64,000 nucleotides of DNA from JAHEGP01 sp963751595 (GTDB lineage Bacteria; Pseudomonadota; Gammaproteobacteria; Pseudomonadales; JAHEGP01), in contig CAVVVC010000007.1 of NCBI GenBank assembly GCA_963751595.1, positions 186,001 to 250,000 of the forward strand. The letters run 5' to 3'. Numbering within the stretch: the first letter of the stretch is position 1; each line of letters starts with the position of its first letter. Position numbers and translations under genes: made by a program. Positions 1-6,127 of this stretch are shown here, piece by piece. Below the pieces are notes generated by a model, which saw nothing but the letters and a program-made list of their open reading frames with translations, was not told where the DNA came from and made no database searches.

Positions 1-418
1 CCTGCTGGCTTTGGTCGTCGAAGCCCAGCAGGACAAATCGATGGCCGGGAAAATGCACCTTGAACTGGCGGTAGTCGAGGTAGTAGATGTCCCCCGACAG
101 CATGGTGGGCTTACCATCCGCCACCTGGCAGCGTGCTGTTTGCCAGGCTTTTTCGTCGTCCTCTTCGGTGGATTCCTGATAATCCAGCCCCAGGGCTCCG
201 GCGAGATCCTGCTCCATGCTTATGCTGCGCCCGAAAAGCATGAAGGGCGGTGTTGCCCCCGGGACATCGAACAGCAGACAGTCGAGGCCGGACCCGAGCC
301 CGAATACCACGGCTTCCGGTAACTCGAGCCGGCAGTAATGGTAGAGCAGATTGCGCATCGCACCACTGCCGCAGTGTTCCGCGGTCAGGTTACGATAATT
401 GTCGATCAGCACTTGCAT
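1..418 (-). CDS. BtrH N-terminal domain protein (partial, runs off left edge)
   Basis: Only the N-terminal 139 residues are inside the window; the gene continues past position 1. The protein opens MQVLIDNYRNLTAEHCGSGA and soon carries the segment AMRNLLYHYCRLELPE followed by VVFGLGSGLDCLLFD. This Cys-centred helix followed by a glycine-rich GLGSG strand is the signature of the BtrH_N family (butirosin biosynthesis protein H, N-terminal, PF14399), which has a papain-like fold. Most members are small stand-alone acyltransferase-like or peptidase-like proteins of unknown substrate. The start is the ATG at 416-418; no strong ribosome site is visible. Family assignment is good, but the substrate is unknown. 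Confidence 0.7.
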   Translation of the reverse strand, partial: MQVLIDNYRNLTAEHCGSGAMRNLLYHYCRLELPEAVVFGLGSGLDCLLFDVPGATPPFMLFGRSISMEQDLAGALGLDYQESTEEDDEKAWQTARCQVADGKPTMLSGDIYYLDYRQFKVHFPGHRFVLLGFDDQSQQ

Positions 419-598
419 GGTCGGGCCGAAATCACTCGATTCAGGGGAGAGACCAGTGTAACAGTTCTGGCCTCCGGCAGCAGCGCAGGGTGTGTGTTGG
501 GCTGGAAGCTTGCATCAGCAGCCGGAGGGGCGCTGCCGCGTCGAGGTCAGAATCCCGCGTCACTGGCGAGCAGGCAGTTAGCGTCCCGGATAGGCGTG

Positions 599-1018
599 TT
601 AGACGTCGCCGATTTCGTCGACATCCTGCTGCCCCGACCACTTGCGTCGCAGATGGGACCAGGACATCCCCACCGCCAGCATGGCCGCCACCAGCACCAG
701 CACGATCCAGGTGGTGGCGTGGTTGCCCTCGGTATTGATGATGCCATTATCGACCAGCACCCAGGCCAGGCAGGCGAAAAACGCGGAGCCGAGAATAATA
801 CCCAGTCCGCCAATGGCCGACATGGTGGAGTGAATGAATACTGCCCAGGCAATCAGCAGGGTAACGCCGGCGAGGGCCATTCCCGAGGTGAAGTTGGCGT
901 AGTTTTCGATCAGCCAGTGTGAGTAGGACTTGCCGGTGGGATTGTAGGTGGCAAGCACCAATGCCAGCGAAAAAATAAACCGGATAATGAAATCACCGAT
1001 ACTGAAACGTTTTGCCAT
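599..1018 (-). CDS. DUF6524 family membrane protein
   Basis: This is a 139-residue integral membrane protein with four hydrophobic segments, near residues 9-24, 44-62, 67-90 and 103-121. It ends in a basic stretch (SHLRRKW) and an acidic tail. The overall pattern and the N-terminus MAKRFSIGDFIIRF match the DUF6524 family of small four-helix inner-membrane proteins in proteobacteria, which have no assigned function. It is monocistronic as far as can be seen. The next gene on the right (thioesterase) diverges from it across about 190 bases. Confidence 0.7.
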   Translation of the reverse strand: MAKRFSIGDFIIRFIFSLALVLATYNPTGKSYSHWLIENYANFTSGMALAGVTLLIAWAVFIHSTMSAIGGLGIILGSAFFACLAWVLVDNGIINTEGNHATTWIVLVLVAAMLAVGMSWSHLRRKWSGQQDVDEIGDV

Positions 1019-1206
1019 GGTGGTCCCGTTGCCTCTACTGCTGCCAAATGGTCGGGCGCATTATACTCGTGTGCCGGCCCGTGGCCATAGCCAGGTGCCG
1101 ATGATGCGCTGCGCAGTCCTGTTACTCCCCGCTTGTCGGAACCAGTGGCTCCGGGGGTGGCAGTTGGGTAGTATGAGGCGGAGTGCGGGGGTGGGGACAG
1201 CGGCCA

Positions 1207-1698
1207 ATGGCGGAAAACTTCAAGGTGCTTATCCGGGTGCGGTACGCCGAGTGCGACGCGCAGCAAGTGGTTTTCAATGCGCGTTACGCTGACTACGTGG
1301 ACCTGGCGGCAACGGAATACCTGCGGGTGTTGTTCGGTGGCTACGAGCGTTTGCTGGAGCAGGGCGTTGATACCCAGGTAGTGCGACTGGCCGTCGACTG
1401 GAAATCCGCCGCCCGCTTCGATGACATCCTCGAAATCGGCATAGAAACCGCCCATATCGGAAACTCATCGTTTGCGCTAAAGCTGGGCTTTCGCCACTAT
1501 GAGTCCAGGCGGGTGATCGCCAGCGCCGAAATCGTTTACGTCACGGTAACGCCCCTCGAACACCGCAAGCAATCCCTGCCCGGGTTTTTTCGCACCGCAT
1601 TGGAATCGGGAGGGCGCGACCAGGGCATGGACTACTCCGGTGCCGGGTTGCTGGCCGCCCAGCCAACGCCGCCGGCTCGGGCCACTGCCACTGAATAG
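1207..1698 (+). CDS. Acyl-CoA thioesterase, 4HBT hot-dog fold
   Basis: This is a 163-residue hot-dog-fold thioesterase of the 4-hydroxybenzoyl-CoA thioesterase/YbgC type. The N-terminus VRYAECDAQQVVFNARYADYVD is the family motif (usually RYxExDxxGhVNNxxYxxY), and the Asp in ECDAQQ is the expected catalytic acid. The length fits the family once the C-terminal, Ala/Pro-rich tail is set aside. I start at ATG 1207 rather than an in-frame codon 24 bases upstream, because the motif then sits at the usual distance from Met and a G-rich stretch precedes it. It likely hydrolyses short or medium acyl-CoA in the cytoplasm. The CPXCG gene follows 11 bases after the stop, so the two probably share a transcript. 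Confidence 0.85.
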   Translation: MAENFKVLIRVRYAECDAQQVVFNARYADYVDLAATEYLRVLFGGYERLLEQGVDTQVVRLAVDWKSAARFDDILEIGIETAHIGNSSFALKLGFRHYESRRVIASAEIVYVTVTPLEHRKQSLPGFFRTALESGGRDQGMDYSGAGLLAAQPTPPARATATE

Positions 1699-1709
1699 GA
1701 GCCAGAGCT

Positions 1710-1901
1710 TTGCAGGAACTGCGAGAGTGCCGGGTAAGCTGTCCTTATTGCGGTGAACCCCTGTCGATTCTTGTGGATGGCTCTGTGCAGCAGCAGGAGT
1801 ATATCGAGGACTGTCAGGTATGCTGTCGTCCGATGACTATCAGGGTTGAGCTGACCTATAATGGCGACGCCTCGGTGCTTGCGCTGCACGAAGACGAGTA
1901 A
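1710..1901 (+). CDS. CPXCG motif-containing cysteine-rich protein
   Basis: This 63-residue protein has two CxxC pairs, CPYC near residue 11 and CQVC near residue 35, followed by RPM. That is the pattern of the PF14255 zinc-ribbon family, which is widespread in gammaproteobacteria and has no known function. It starts at a TTG codon, and the AGGAG overlapping the thioesterase stop codon at 1697-1701 sits at good distance, which supports the unusual start. It is translationally close to the thioesterase upstream. Zinc binding is inferred from the four cysteines. Confidence 0.85.
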   Translation: MQELRECRVSCPYCGEPLSILVDGSVQQQEYIEDCQVCCRPMTIRVELTYNGDASVLALHEDE

Positions 1902-1991
1902 ACACCAGGGGGCCACGCAAATCCGGGGCAGGCGATGCAGAATCAGTCGCAATCGCTTCCAGCCCACGCCAGCAAAACAGAGGAGAACAAT

Positions 1992-2279
1992 ATGGCGAAT
2001 GAAGGTTACCACGAGCCGCTCTCAGAGTTGAGCGAAGAGACCATGGACATGCACAGGGCGATCGTATCGCTGATGGAAGAGCTGGAGGCGGTGGACTGGT
2101 ATAACCAGCGGGTCGATGCCTGCAATGATCCGGCACTCAGGGCGATCCTGGCGCACAATCGTGATGAGGAAAAGGAACACGCCGCCATGGTGCTGGAGTG
2201 GATCAGGCGCCAGGATCCCAGGATGGACAAGGAGTTAAAGGATTACCTGTTTACCGACAAGCCGATTGCCCACGATTAA
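1992..2279 (+). CDS. Encapsulated-ferritin-like protein (EncFtn), no targeting peptide
   Basis: The 95-residue helical protein matches the core of encapsulin-associated ferritins. Its signature stretches include MEELEAVDWYNQRVDA and AHNRDEEKEHAAMVLEW. By alignment from memory with the Rhodospirillum rubrum protein, the iron ligands correspond to Glu30, Glu60 and His63 here. These proteins form annular decamers with ferroxidase activity and normally sit inside an encapsulin shell, directed by a C-terminal peptide. This one stops right after FTDKPIAHD, with no linker or cargo peptide, and the next gene is not an encapsulin. I chose ATG 1992 because GAGGAGAA lies just upstream; an in-frame ATG at 1935 would add 19 poorly conserved residues. 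The stop overlaps the start of the methyltransferase gene by 14 bases. Confidence 0.88.
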   Translation: MANEGYHEPLSELSEETMDMHRAIVSLMEELEAVDWYNQRVDACNDPALRAILAHNRDEEKEHAAMVLEWIRRQDPRMDKELKDYLFTDKPIAHD

Positions 2280-2835
2280 GGCTGCAGCCCCAAGCCTGGC
2301 TGGCAAGGTCAATATCGGCTTGACCAACCCGAAAAGCCCGGCCAACGTCGGTGCAGTAATGCGAGCAGCCGGGTGTTTTTGCGTCGAAGCCGTGTATTAC
2401 AGTGGCCGGCGCTACGACCGGGCCGCTGCGTTCAATACCGACACCCACGGTGCTGCCGACCACATTGCCCTTGAGGGCGTCGAGAACTTGCTTGATAGCG
2501 TCCCGGCCGGTATGGCACTGGTTTGCGTCGAGTTGGCCGAGGGTGCTACCCCCTTGCCGGATTTTGACCACCCGGCTCAAGCCTACTATCTGTTCGGCCC
2601 GGAGGATGGGACCCTGCGGCAGGCGGTGATAGACCGGGCTGATGCGGTTGTTTTTATTCCAAGCGTCGGTTGCCTGAATCTGGCCGCCAGCGTCAATATC
2701 GTGTTGTACGATCGCCTCGCCAAGATGCCCGGAAGGGGCGACAAGAATGCGCTGATCCGGCAAAGTCGCGACACCAACAATCGCATCGTGGTCAGGCGGC
2801 CGTCGCCAGGGCAAAACCCGCCGCGGCGGTCGTGA
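2266..2835 (+). CDS. SpoU/TrmH-family RNA 2'-O-methyltransferase
   Basis: This is a 189-residue SPOUT-class methyltransferase. Motif 1 is NPKSPANVGAVMRAAGC near residues 22-38, motif 2 is YLFGPEDGTL near residue 107, and motif 3 is VGCLNLAASVNIVLYDRL near residues 130-147. Together they form the trefoil knot that binds S-adenosylmethionine. The substrate is probably a tRNA or rRNA ribose 2'-OH; which one cannot be told. It starts at TTG 2266 inside the ferritin gene, so the two genes overlap and are likely translationally coupled. The 3' end overlaps the convergent small SOS-linked gene by 44 bases. Confidence 0.85.
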   Translation: MPTIKAAAPSLAGKVNIGLTNPKSPANVGAVMRAAGCFCVEAVYYSGRRYDRAAAFNTDTHGAADHIALEGVENLLDSVPAGMALVCVELAEGATPLPDFDHPAQAYYLFGPEDGTLRQAVIDRADAVVFIPSVGCLNLAASVNIVLYDRLAKMPGRGDKNALIRQSRDTNNRIVVRRPSPGQNPPRRS

Positions 2836-3022
2836 TGTAATACTCGGCGGGGTGGCACTTGCCCCTGGCATCGATGGACGCAGCGTGAACGATAGCGAGT
2901 AGATCGCCCTGTCGATCGAAAATTGCCGTTTCGAAGCCCCGGTTCTTGATTTTTTCGGTTGCCCTGCCCGCCAGGAACTGGCGAAACTGCTGGTAACTCA
3001 CCTGAGTGAAAACGCGCTTCAT
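2792..3022 (-). CDS. Small protein under predicted LexA control, unrecognised
   Basis: This is a 76-residue cytoplasmic protein, MKRVFTQVSYQQFRQFLAGR at the N-terminus, with no signal peptide and no family I recognise. The middle reads as a short alpha-beta unit (FETAIFDRQGDLLAIVHAAS). It is probably real because AAGGAG stands 7 bases before the second of two adjacent ATG codons (the first, at 3025, would add one Met) and a good promoter lies upstream. That promoter carries two matches to the LexA consensus at 3124-3139 and 3172-3187, so the gene is likely induced by DNA damage. Its 3' end overlaps the convergent methyltransferase gene. Function is unknown; small SOS genes are often toxins or division or replication inhibitors, but nothing in the sequence identifies which. 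Confidence 0.65.
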   Translation of the reverse strand: MKRVFTQVSYQQFRQFLAGRATEKIKNRGFETAIFDRQGDLLAIVHAASIDARGKCHPAEYYITTAAAGFALATAA

Positions 3023-3123
3023 CATTTTTCTCCTTGCTGTTCGGGGCCGTGCAACAACTACGCTTCGAGCTGCAGATTGGTTTGACCTGCAGGCGAGTGC
3101 GCCATGCGGCTGGCCATACTCTG

Positions 3124-3139
3124 CTGTTCGTATGTACAG
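3124..3139 (-). promoter_or_regulatory. LexA (SOS) box 1
   Basis: CTGTTCGTATGTACAG fits the gammaproteobacterial LexA rule CTGT-N8-ACAG exactly. It overlaps by two bases a -10 element (TATACT on the minus strand, 3138-3143), where repressor binding would block RNA polymerase. The matching -35 (TTGCGC, 3160-3165) is 16 bases away. The target is the small gene ending at 2792. Confidence 0.75.
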
Positions 3140-3171
3140 TATATAAGCGTTCTGGATATGCGCAAGAAAAA

Positions 3172-3187
3172 CTGTATATAAAGACAG
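3172..3187 (-). promoter_or_regulatory. LexA (SOS) box 2
   Basis: CTGTATATAAAGACAG is a second exact CTGT-N8-ACAG site with the AT-rich centre typical of strong LexA boxes. It lies 48 bases (start to start) from box 1, just upstream of the -35 element. Tandem boxes on one face of a promoter usually mean tight repression. The only gene this promoter can serve is the small minus-strand gene at 2792-3022. Confidence 0.75.
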
Positions 3188-3254
3188 TTGCAGGTCACCC
3201 GCTTGCCCGTCCCCGCGAACCCGGGGCTGGGGAACAAGGCGTCCTATCGTGGGC

Positions 3255-4877
3255 TCAGCCGGGGGTGGTTAAGAAAGGCCCGTCGACGCAAAGCCGGCGA
3301 CCATCCGGCGTGGCGCAGGCCCCGCAGATGCCGACGCCGCACTTGGTGAGGTAGTCAATGGCGCTGAAGATTCTGTCAGGCTCGCAAAATTCCCGTTGCA
3401 CGGCCTCTGCCGCATGCACCATGGGCTCCGGTCCGCAGTTGTAAAACACCAGTTCCTGTCGCTCTGCATCGGACATGGCTTGCAGGCGTTCCCGCAACAA
3501 TTCGGTGACCAGTCCATGGTAGCCCTCGCTGCCGTCGTCGGTTGCAATGTGCAGGGTGCTGCTAGCGCTGCATTCATCGCGAAAGTAGAGGCGGTCGCTG
3601 GAGCGGGCGCCCACAAATAGCTCGGCATTGCCGAAATCGCGAACCAGTTGGTAGAGCGCAGCCAGTCCGGTGCCGCCGCTGACGGCCATGATCCGCGCGC
3701 CCTCTGGTGGGCTGGCCGGTATACCGTGGGGTCCGCGAACATAAGCCCGTGTCCCCACCGGCAGCTGAATGAGCTGCCCGGTAAAGTCGCCGAGATTGAT
3801 GACCACCAGCGAAAACGGGTCGTCGGTGAGCGCAGAGAACGGCTTCTCCCCAAGCCCGGGAATCCACAAAAAGATAAATTCGCCGGGCTTGATGTCGATC
3901 TTGTGATCAAAGCGAAGGATAGCGATGTCATCGCTGACGCGCTCGTTGCTCACCAGGGTCACCGGGCGGAATCCCATATCGATGTCGTAGCGCACCAGGC
4001 GTTCCGCCTGGTTGTCCGACTGCTGTAGATCCCTGCCGAGCACCTGAAAGTAATGCTGCATCTCGTCGGTGGTCATGCCCACCAATGCCGACCCGACCCC
4101 GAAGACACTGGCACCCGCGTCGCGATAAGCCAGTACATCATCGACACTGCTGATGCCGCCGCAGCCGATAATCGGGCAGTCGACCGCGGCGCGGATCTCC
4201 TTGACACACTTGAGGCCGATGGGGAGTACGCCCTTGCCGGACATGCCGCCAAGTTGGTTGCTCAGCACCGGCTTGCCATGGGCCGTGTAATAGCCGGGTC
4301 CCATGGTATTGATCGCGCAAATACCGGCGGCACCCCCGGCCATCGCAGCCCTGGCAATCGCCCCGATATCATCGGTGTTGGGCGTCAATTTGGCGATCAC
4401 GGGAATATCGACGACATCCACTACCGCCCTGACGATTTCCTCTACCAAAGCCGGGTCCTGGCCGATAGCCATGCCATAGCCCTTGGCATGGGGGCAGGAC
4501 AGGTTGAGCTCCAGACCGTCGCTACAGGGGGCCAGTAGCTGCGCGACCCTGGCGAATTCCCCGGCGTCAGCCCCAAAAATCGAGGTCAGCAAGAAGCGAT
4601 CTGCAGGTATTTCAAGCTCCCCCAATACCTTTGCCGATTCCTCTGCACCCGGGTTGGTCAGGCCCACGGCGTTGACGAAGCAACCGGGTGCGTACTGGCT
4701 GAGAATCGGCTCGCGGTAGCCAGCCCGGGGATCCAGGCCAATGCTCTTGGTGGTGATCACACCGATTTCCGGCATGTTCTGCAAAATGTACTCGATAATC
4801 GACCCGGCGGTAGCGACGATACCCGATGGAATTGTGAAAGGTCCCGAAACGGATTTGCCCAAAAACTCGGTTTTCAC
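3255..4877 (-). CDS. Fused dihydroorotate dehydrogenase (PyrD 1B) - PyrK electron-transfer protein
   Basis: This protein of about 540 residues joins two proteins that are usually separate. Residues 1-300 are a class 1 dihydroorotate dehydrogenase (FMN barrel). The segment ELNLSCPHAKGYG carries the class 1 catalytic-base cysteine near residue 128, and CPIIGCGGISS and FGVGSALVG follow. Residues about 315-540 are PyrK-like: a ferredoxin-reductase FAD/NAD module (SGGTGLAALYQL) and a C-terminal cysteine set KCGVGICGACATPDGRRLC for a 2Fe-2S cluster. The enzyme would oxidise dihydroorotate to orotate with NAD+ in the cytoplasm. I start at GTG 4877, which gives MKTEFLGK and has CAGG upstream; GTG 4892 would add five residues. 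It is apparently monocistronic. Class 2 membrane PyrD is the norm in gammaproteobacteria, so this form is unusual. Confidence 0.85.
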   Translation of the reverse strand: MKTEFLGKSVSGPFTIPSGIVATAGSIIEYILQNMPEIGVITTKSIGLDPRAGYREPILSQYAPGCFVNAVGLTNPGAEESAKVLGELEIPADRFLLTSIFGADAGEFARVAQLLAPCSDGLELNLSCPHAKGYGMAIGQDPALVEEIVRAVVDVVDIPVIAKLTPNTDDIGAIARAAMAGGAAGICAINTMGPGYYTAHGKPVLSNQLGGMSGKGVLPIGLKCVKEIRAAVDCPIIGCGGISSVDDVLAYRDAGASVFGVGSALVGMTTDEMQHYFQVLGRDLQQSDNQAERLVRYDIDMGFRPVTLVSNERVSDDIAILRFDHKIDIKPGEFIFLWIPGLGEKPFSALTDDPFSLVVINLGDFTGQLIQLPVGTRAYVRGPHGIPASPPEGARIMAVSGGTGLAALYQLVRDFGNAELFVGARSSDRLYFRDECSASSTLHIATDDGSEGYHGLVTELLRERLQAMSDAERQELVFYNCGPEPMVHAAEAVQREFCEPDRIFSAIDYLTKCGVGICGACATPDGRRLCVDGPFLTTPG

Positions 4878-5128
4878 GGTGCCTGACCCCACAGCGGCTT
4901 GGAAAGCCCGCGATTATACCCCTCGTTGTCATGGGCAACAAAGGCAGGGTAGAGGCCGTGGGTTCGGGCCCGGAGCCTGTGGCAAGGGTGCCCCGGGGCC
5001 AACGCAGGGCGGCATATTGCTGCCTGGGGTGGGGTACAACCGGCGCCGAGGGGTGTCGTGTCAGGGTACCCGCTGGCTAATGCATCGCCGGATAGTGCAA
5101 GGACTTGGGCGCTGCCCTGGCCCGGCTT

Positions 5129-5383
5129 TCAGTGGCCGCCGTTGCCCGGCGGCGTTGCCAGGATGGTCATTAGCGCCTGCGCGTGCTCTGCGGCGTCAAG
5201 GCCCAGGCCGGTGAGATAGCCGCCGTCGGGCTGGGTCAGCAAGCCCTTGTGGTAGAGCCTCTGGGTGGCCGCGATTTCCTCGGCCTCCGCCGACTGGTGG
5301 ACCTTGATGCCGGACTGCTGTGATGACAGGTCATACAGGGTGAGAATGTGCAACTCATCGACAAGATCTGCAGTGAGTTCCAT
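5129..5383 (-). CDS. TIGR02647 family small protein
   Basis: This 84-residue protein shows the features of TIGR02647, a gammaproteobacterial family of unknown function. They are an N-terminal helix LVDELHILTLYDL, then SGIKVHQSA, and a winged-helix-like end RLYHKGLLTQPDGGYLTGLG. The last part resembles a short winged-helix beta hairpin, so nucleic-acid binding is possible but unproven. It begins 14 bases after the yaeQ stop and is probably in the same operon; GGAGG precedes the ATG. Confidence 0.8.
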   Translation of the reverse strand: MELTADLVDELHILTLYDLSSQQSGIKVHQSAEAEEIAATQRLYHKGLLTQPDGGYLTGLGLDAAEHAQALMTILATPPGNGGH

Positions 5384-5397
5384 AGCGCCTCCATTAT

Positions 5398-5955
5398 TTA
5401 ATCGTTAGTGTGTGGGCCGGGCTTGAGCGGCTGGTATTCGACATAAATCGCCTCAGTGGCGTCACTGAGGCAGACCGTGTCGTCATCAACCGTGCATCGC
5501 AATGCCATGTTGCGATCGGCCATGCGCGTTATGGCTCCGGTGCTCTGGGGAGCGAGGTTGATGACCCCAAGGTTGCTGAAGCGTTCGAGCAGGGCCTCAT
5601 TTTGACGCCACCAGAGCGCCGCTGTCCGGCCGCCGTAGCTGTAGATGAACACTGATCTCGCGCGGTTACAAGCTTTGCGAACACGGTCCGCCGCGGGCAG
5701 GCCGACATCGATCCAGAGGTCGATATCTCCGCTCGGGGTTTTTAGCCAGAGATCGGGTTCATCGTCGGTACTCAGGCCGCGGGCGAACTGGAGCTCGGGC
5801 GCAGCATGCAGGGCGTAGGCGAGTAAGCGCACCATGGCGCGCTCTTCAGTTTCAGAGGGGTGGCGGGCAATGGTGAGCTTCAACTCGTCGTAATAGTGCC
5901 TGCTGATATCGGCAATACTCAGCCGAACTTTGTAGATGGTGGCATTCTGGGCCAT
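5398..5955 (-). CDS. yaeQ: YaeQ family protein
   Basis: This 185-residue protein starts MAQNATIYKVRLSIADISRH and continues DELKLTIARHPSETEERAMVRLLAYALHA, which is the YaeQ family signature. The fold is related to PD-(D/E)XK nucleases (SGDIDLWIDVGLP fits the acidic strand), but no enzymatic role is established. Early reports linked YaeQ to haemolysin or RfaH suppression. The open frame extends upstream to 6291, but that part is low-complexity and overlaps the decaheme gene, so ATG 5955 is the correct start. Length agrees with the usual 180 or so residues. Confidence 0.9.
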   Translation of the reverse strand: MAQNATIYKVRLSIADISRHYYDELKLTIARHPSETEERAMVRLLAYALHAAPELQFARGLSTDDEPDLWLKTPSGDIDLWIDVGLPAADRVRKACNRARSVFIYSYGGRTAALWWRQNEALLERFSNLGVINLAPQSTGAITRMADRNMALRCTVDDDTVCLSDATEAIYVEYQPLKPGPHTND

Positions 5956-6127
5956 CGGCGGGGCATTCCGGGTCGGGGGATTGATTTCCAGACTACCATA
6001 AAAACCGTGCACGACTTCATACACAGCCGCTGCCCTGGCCGCCCGTCCTCGAGGAAGCGGCGGGCACCGGGGAGCTCGCAGCGCGGCGGCTAAAGCTGGC
6101 ATGCAGGTTTGGCAAGAACGAATGCCA

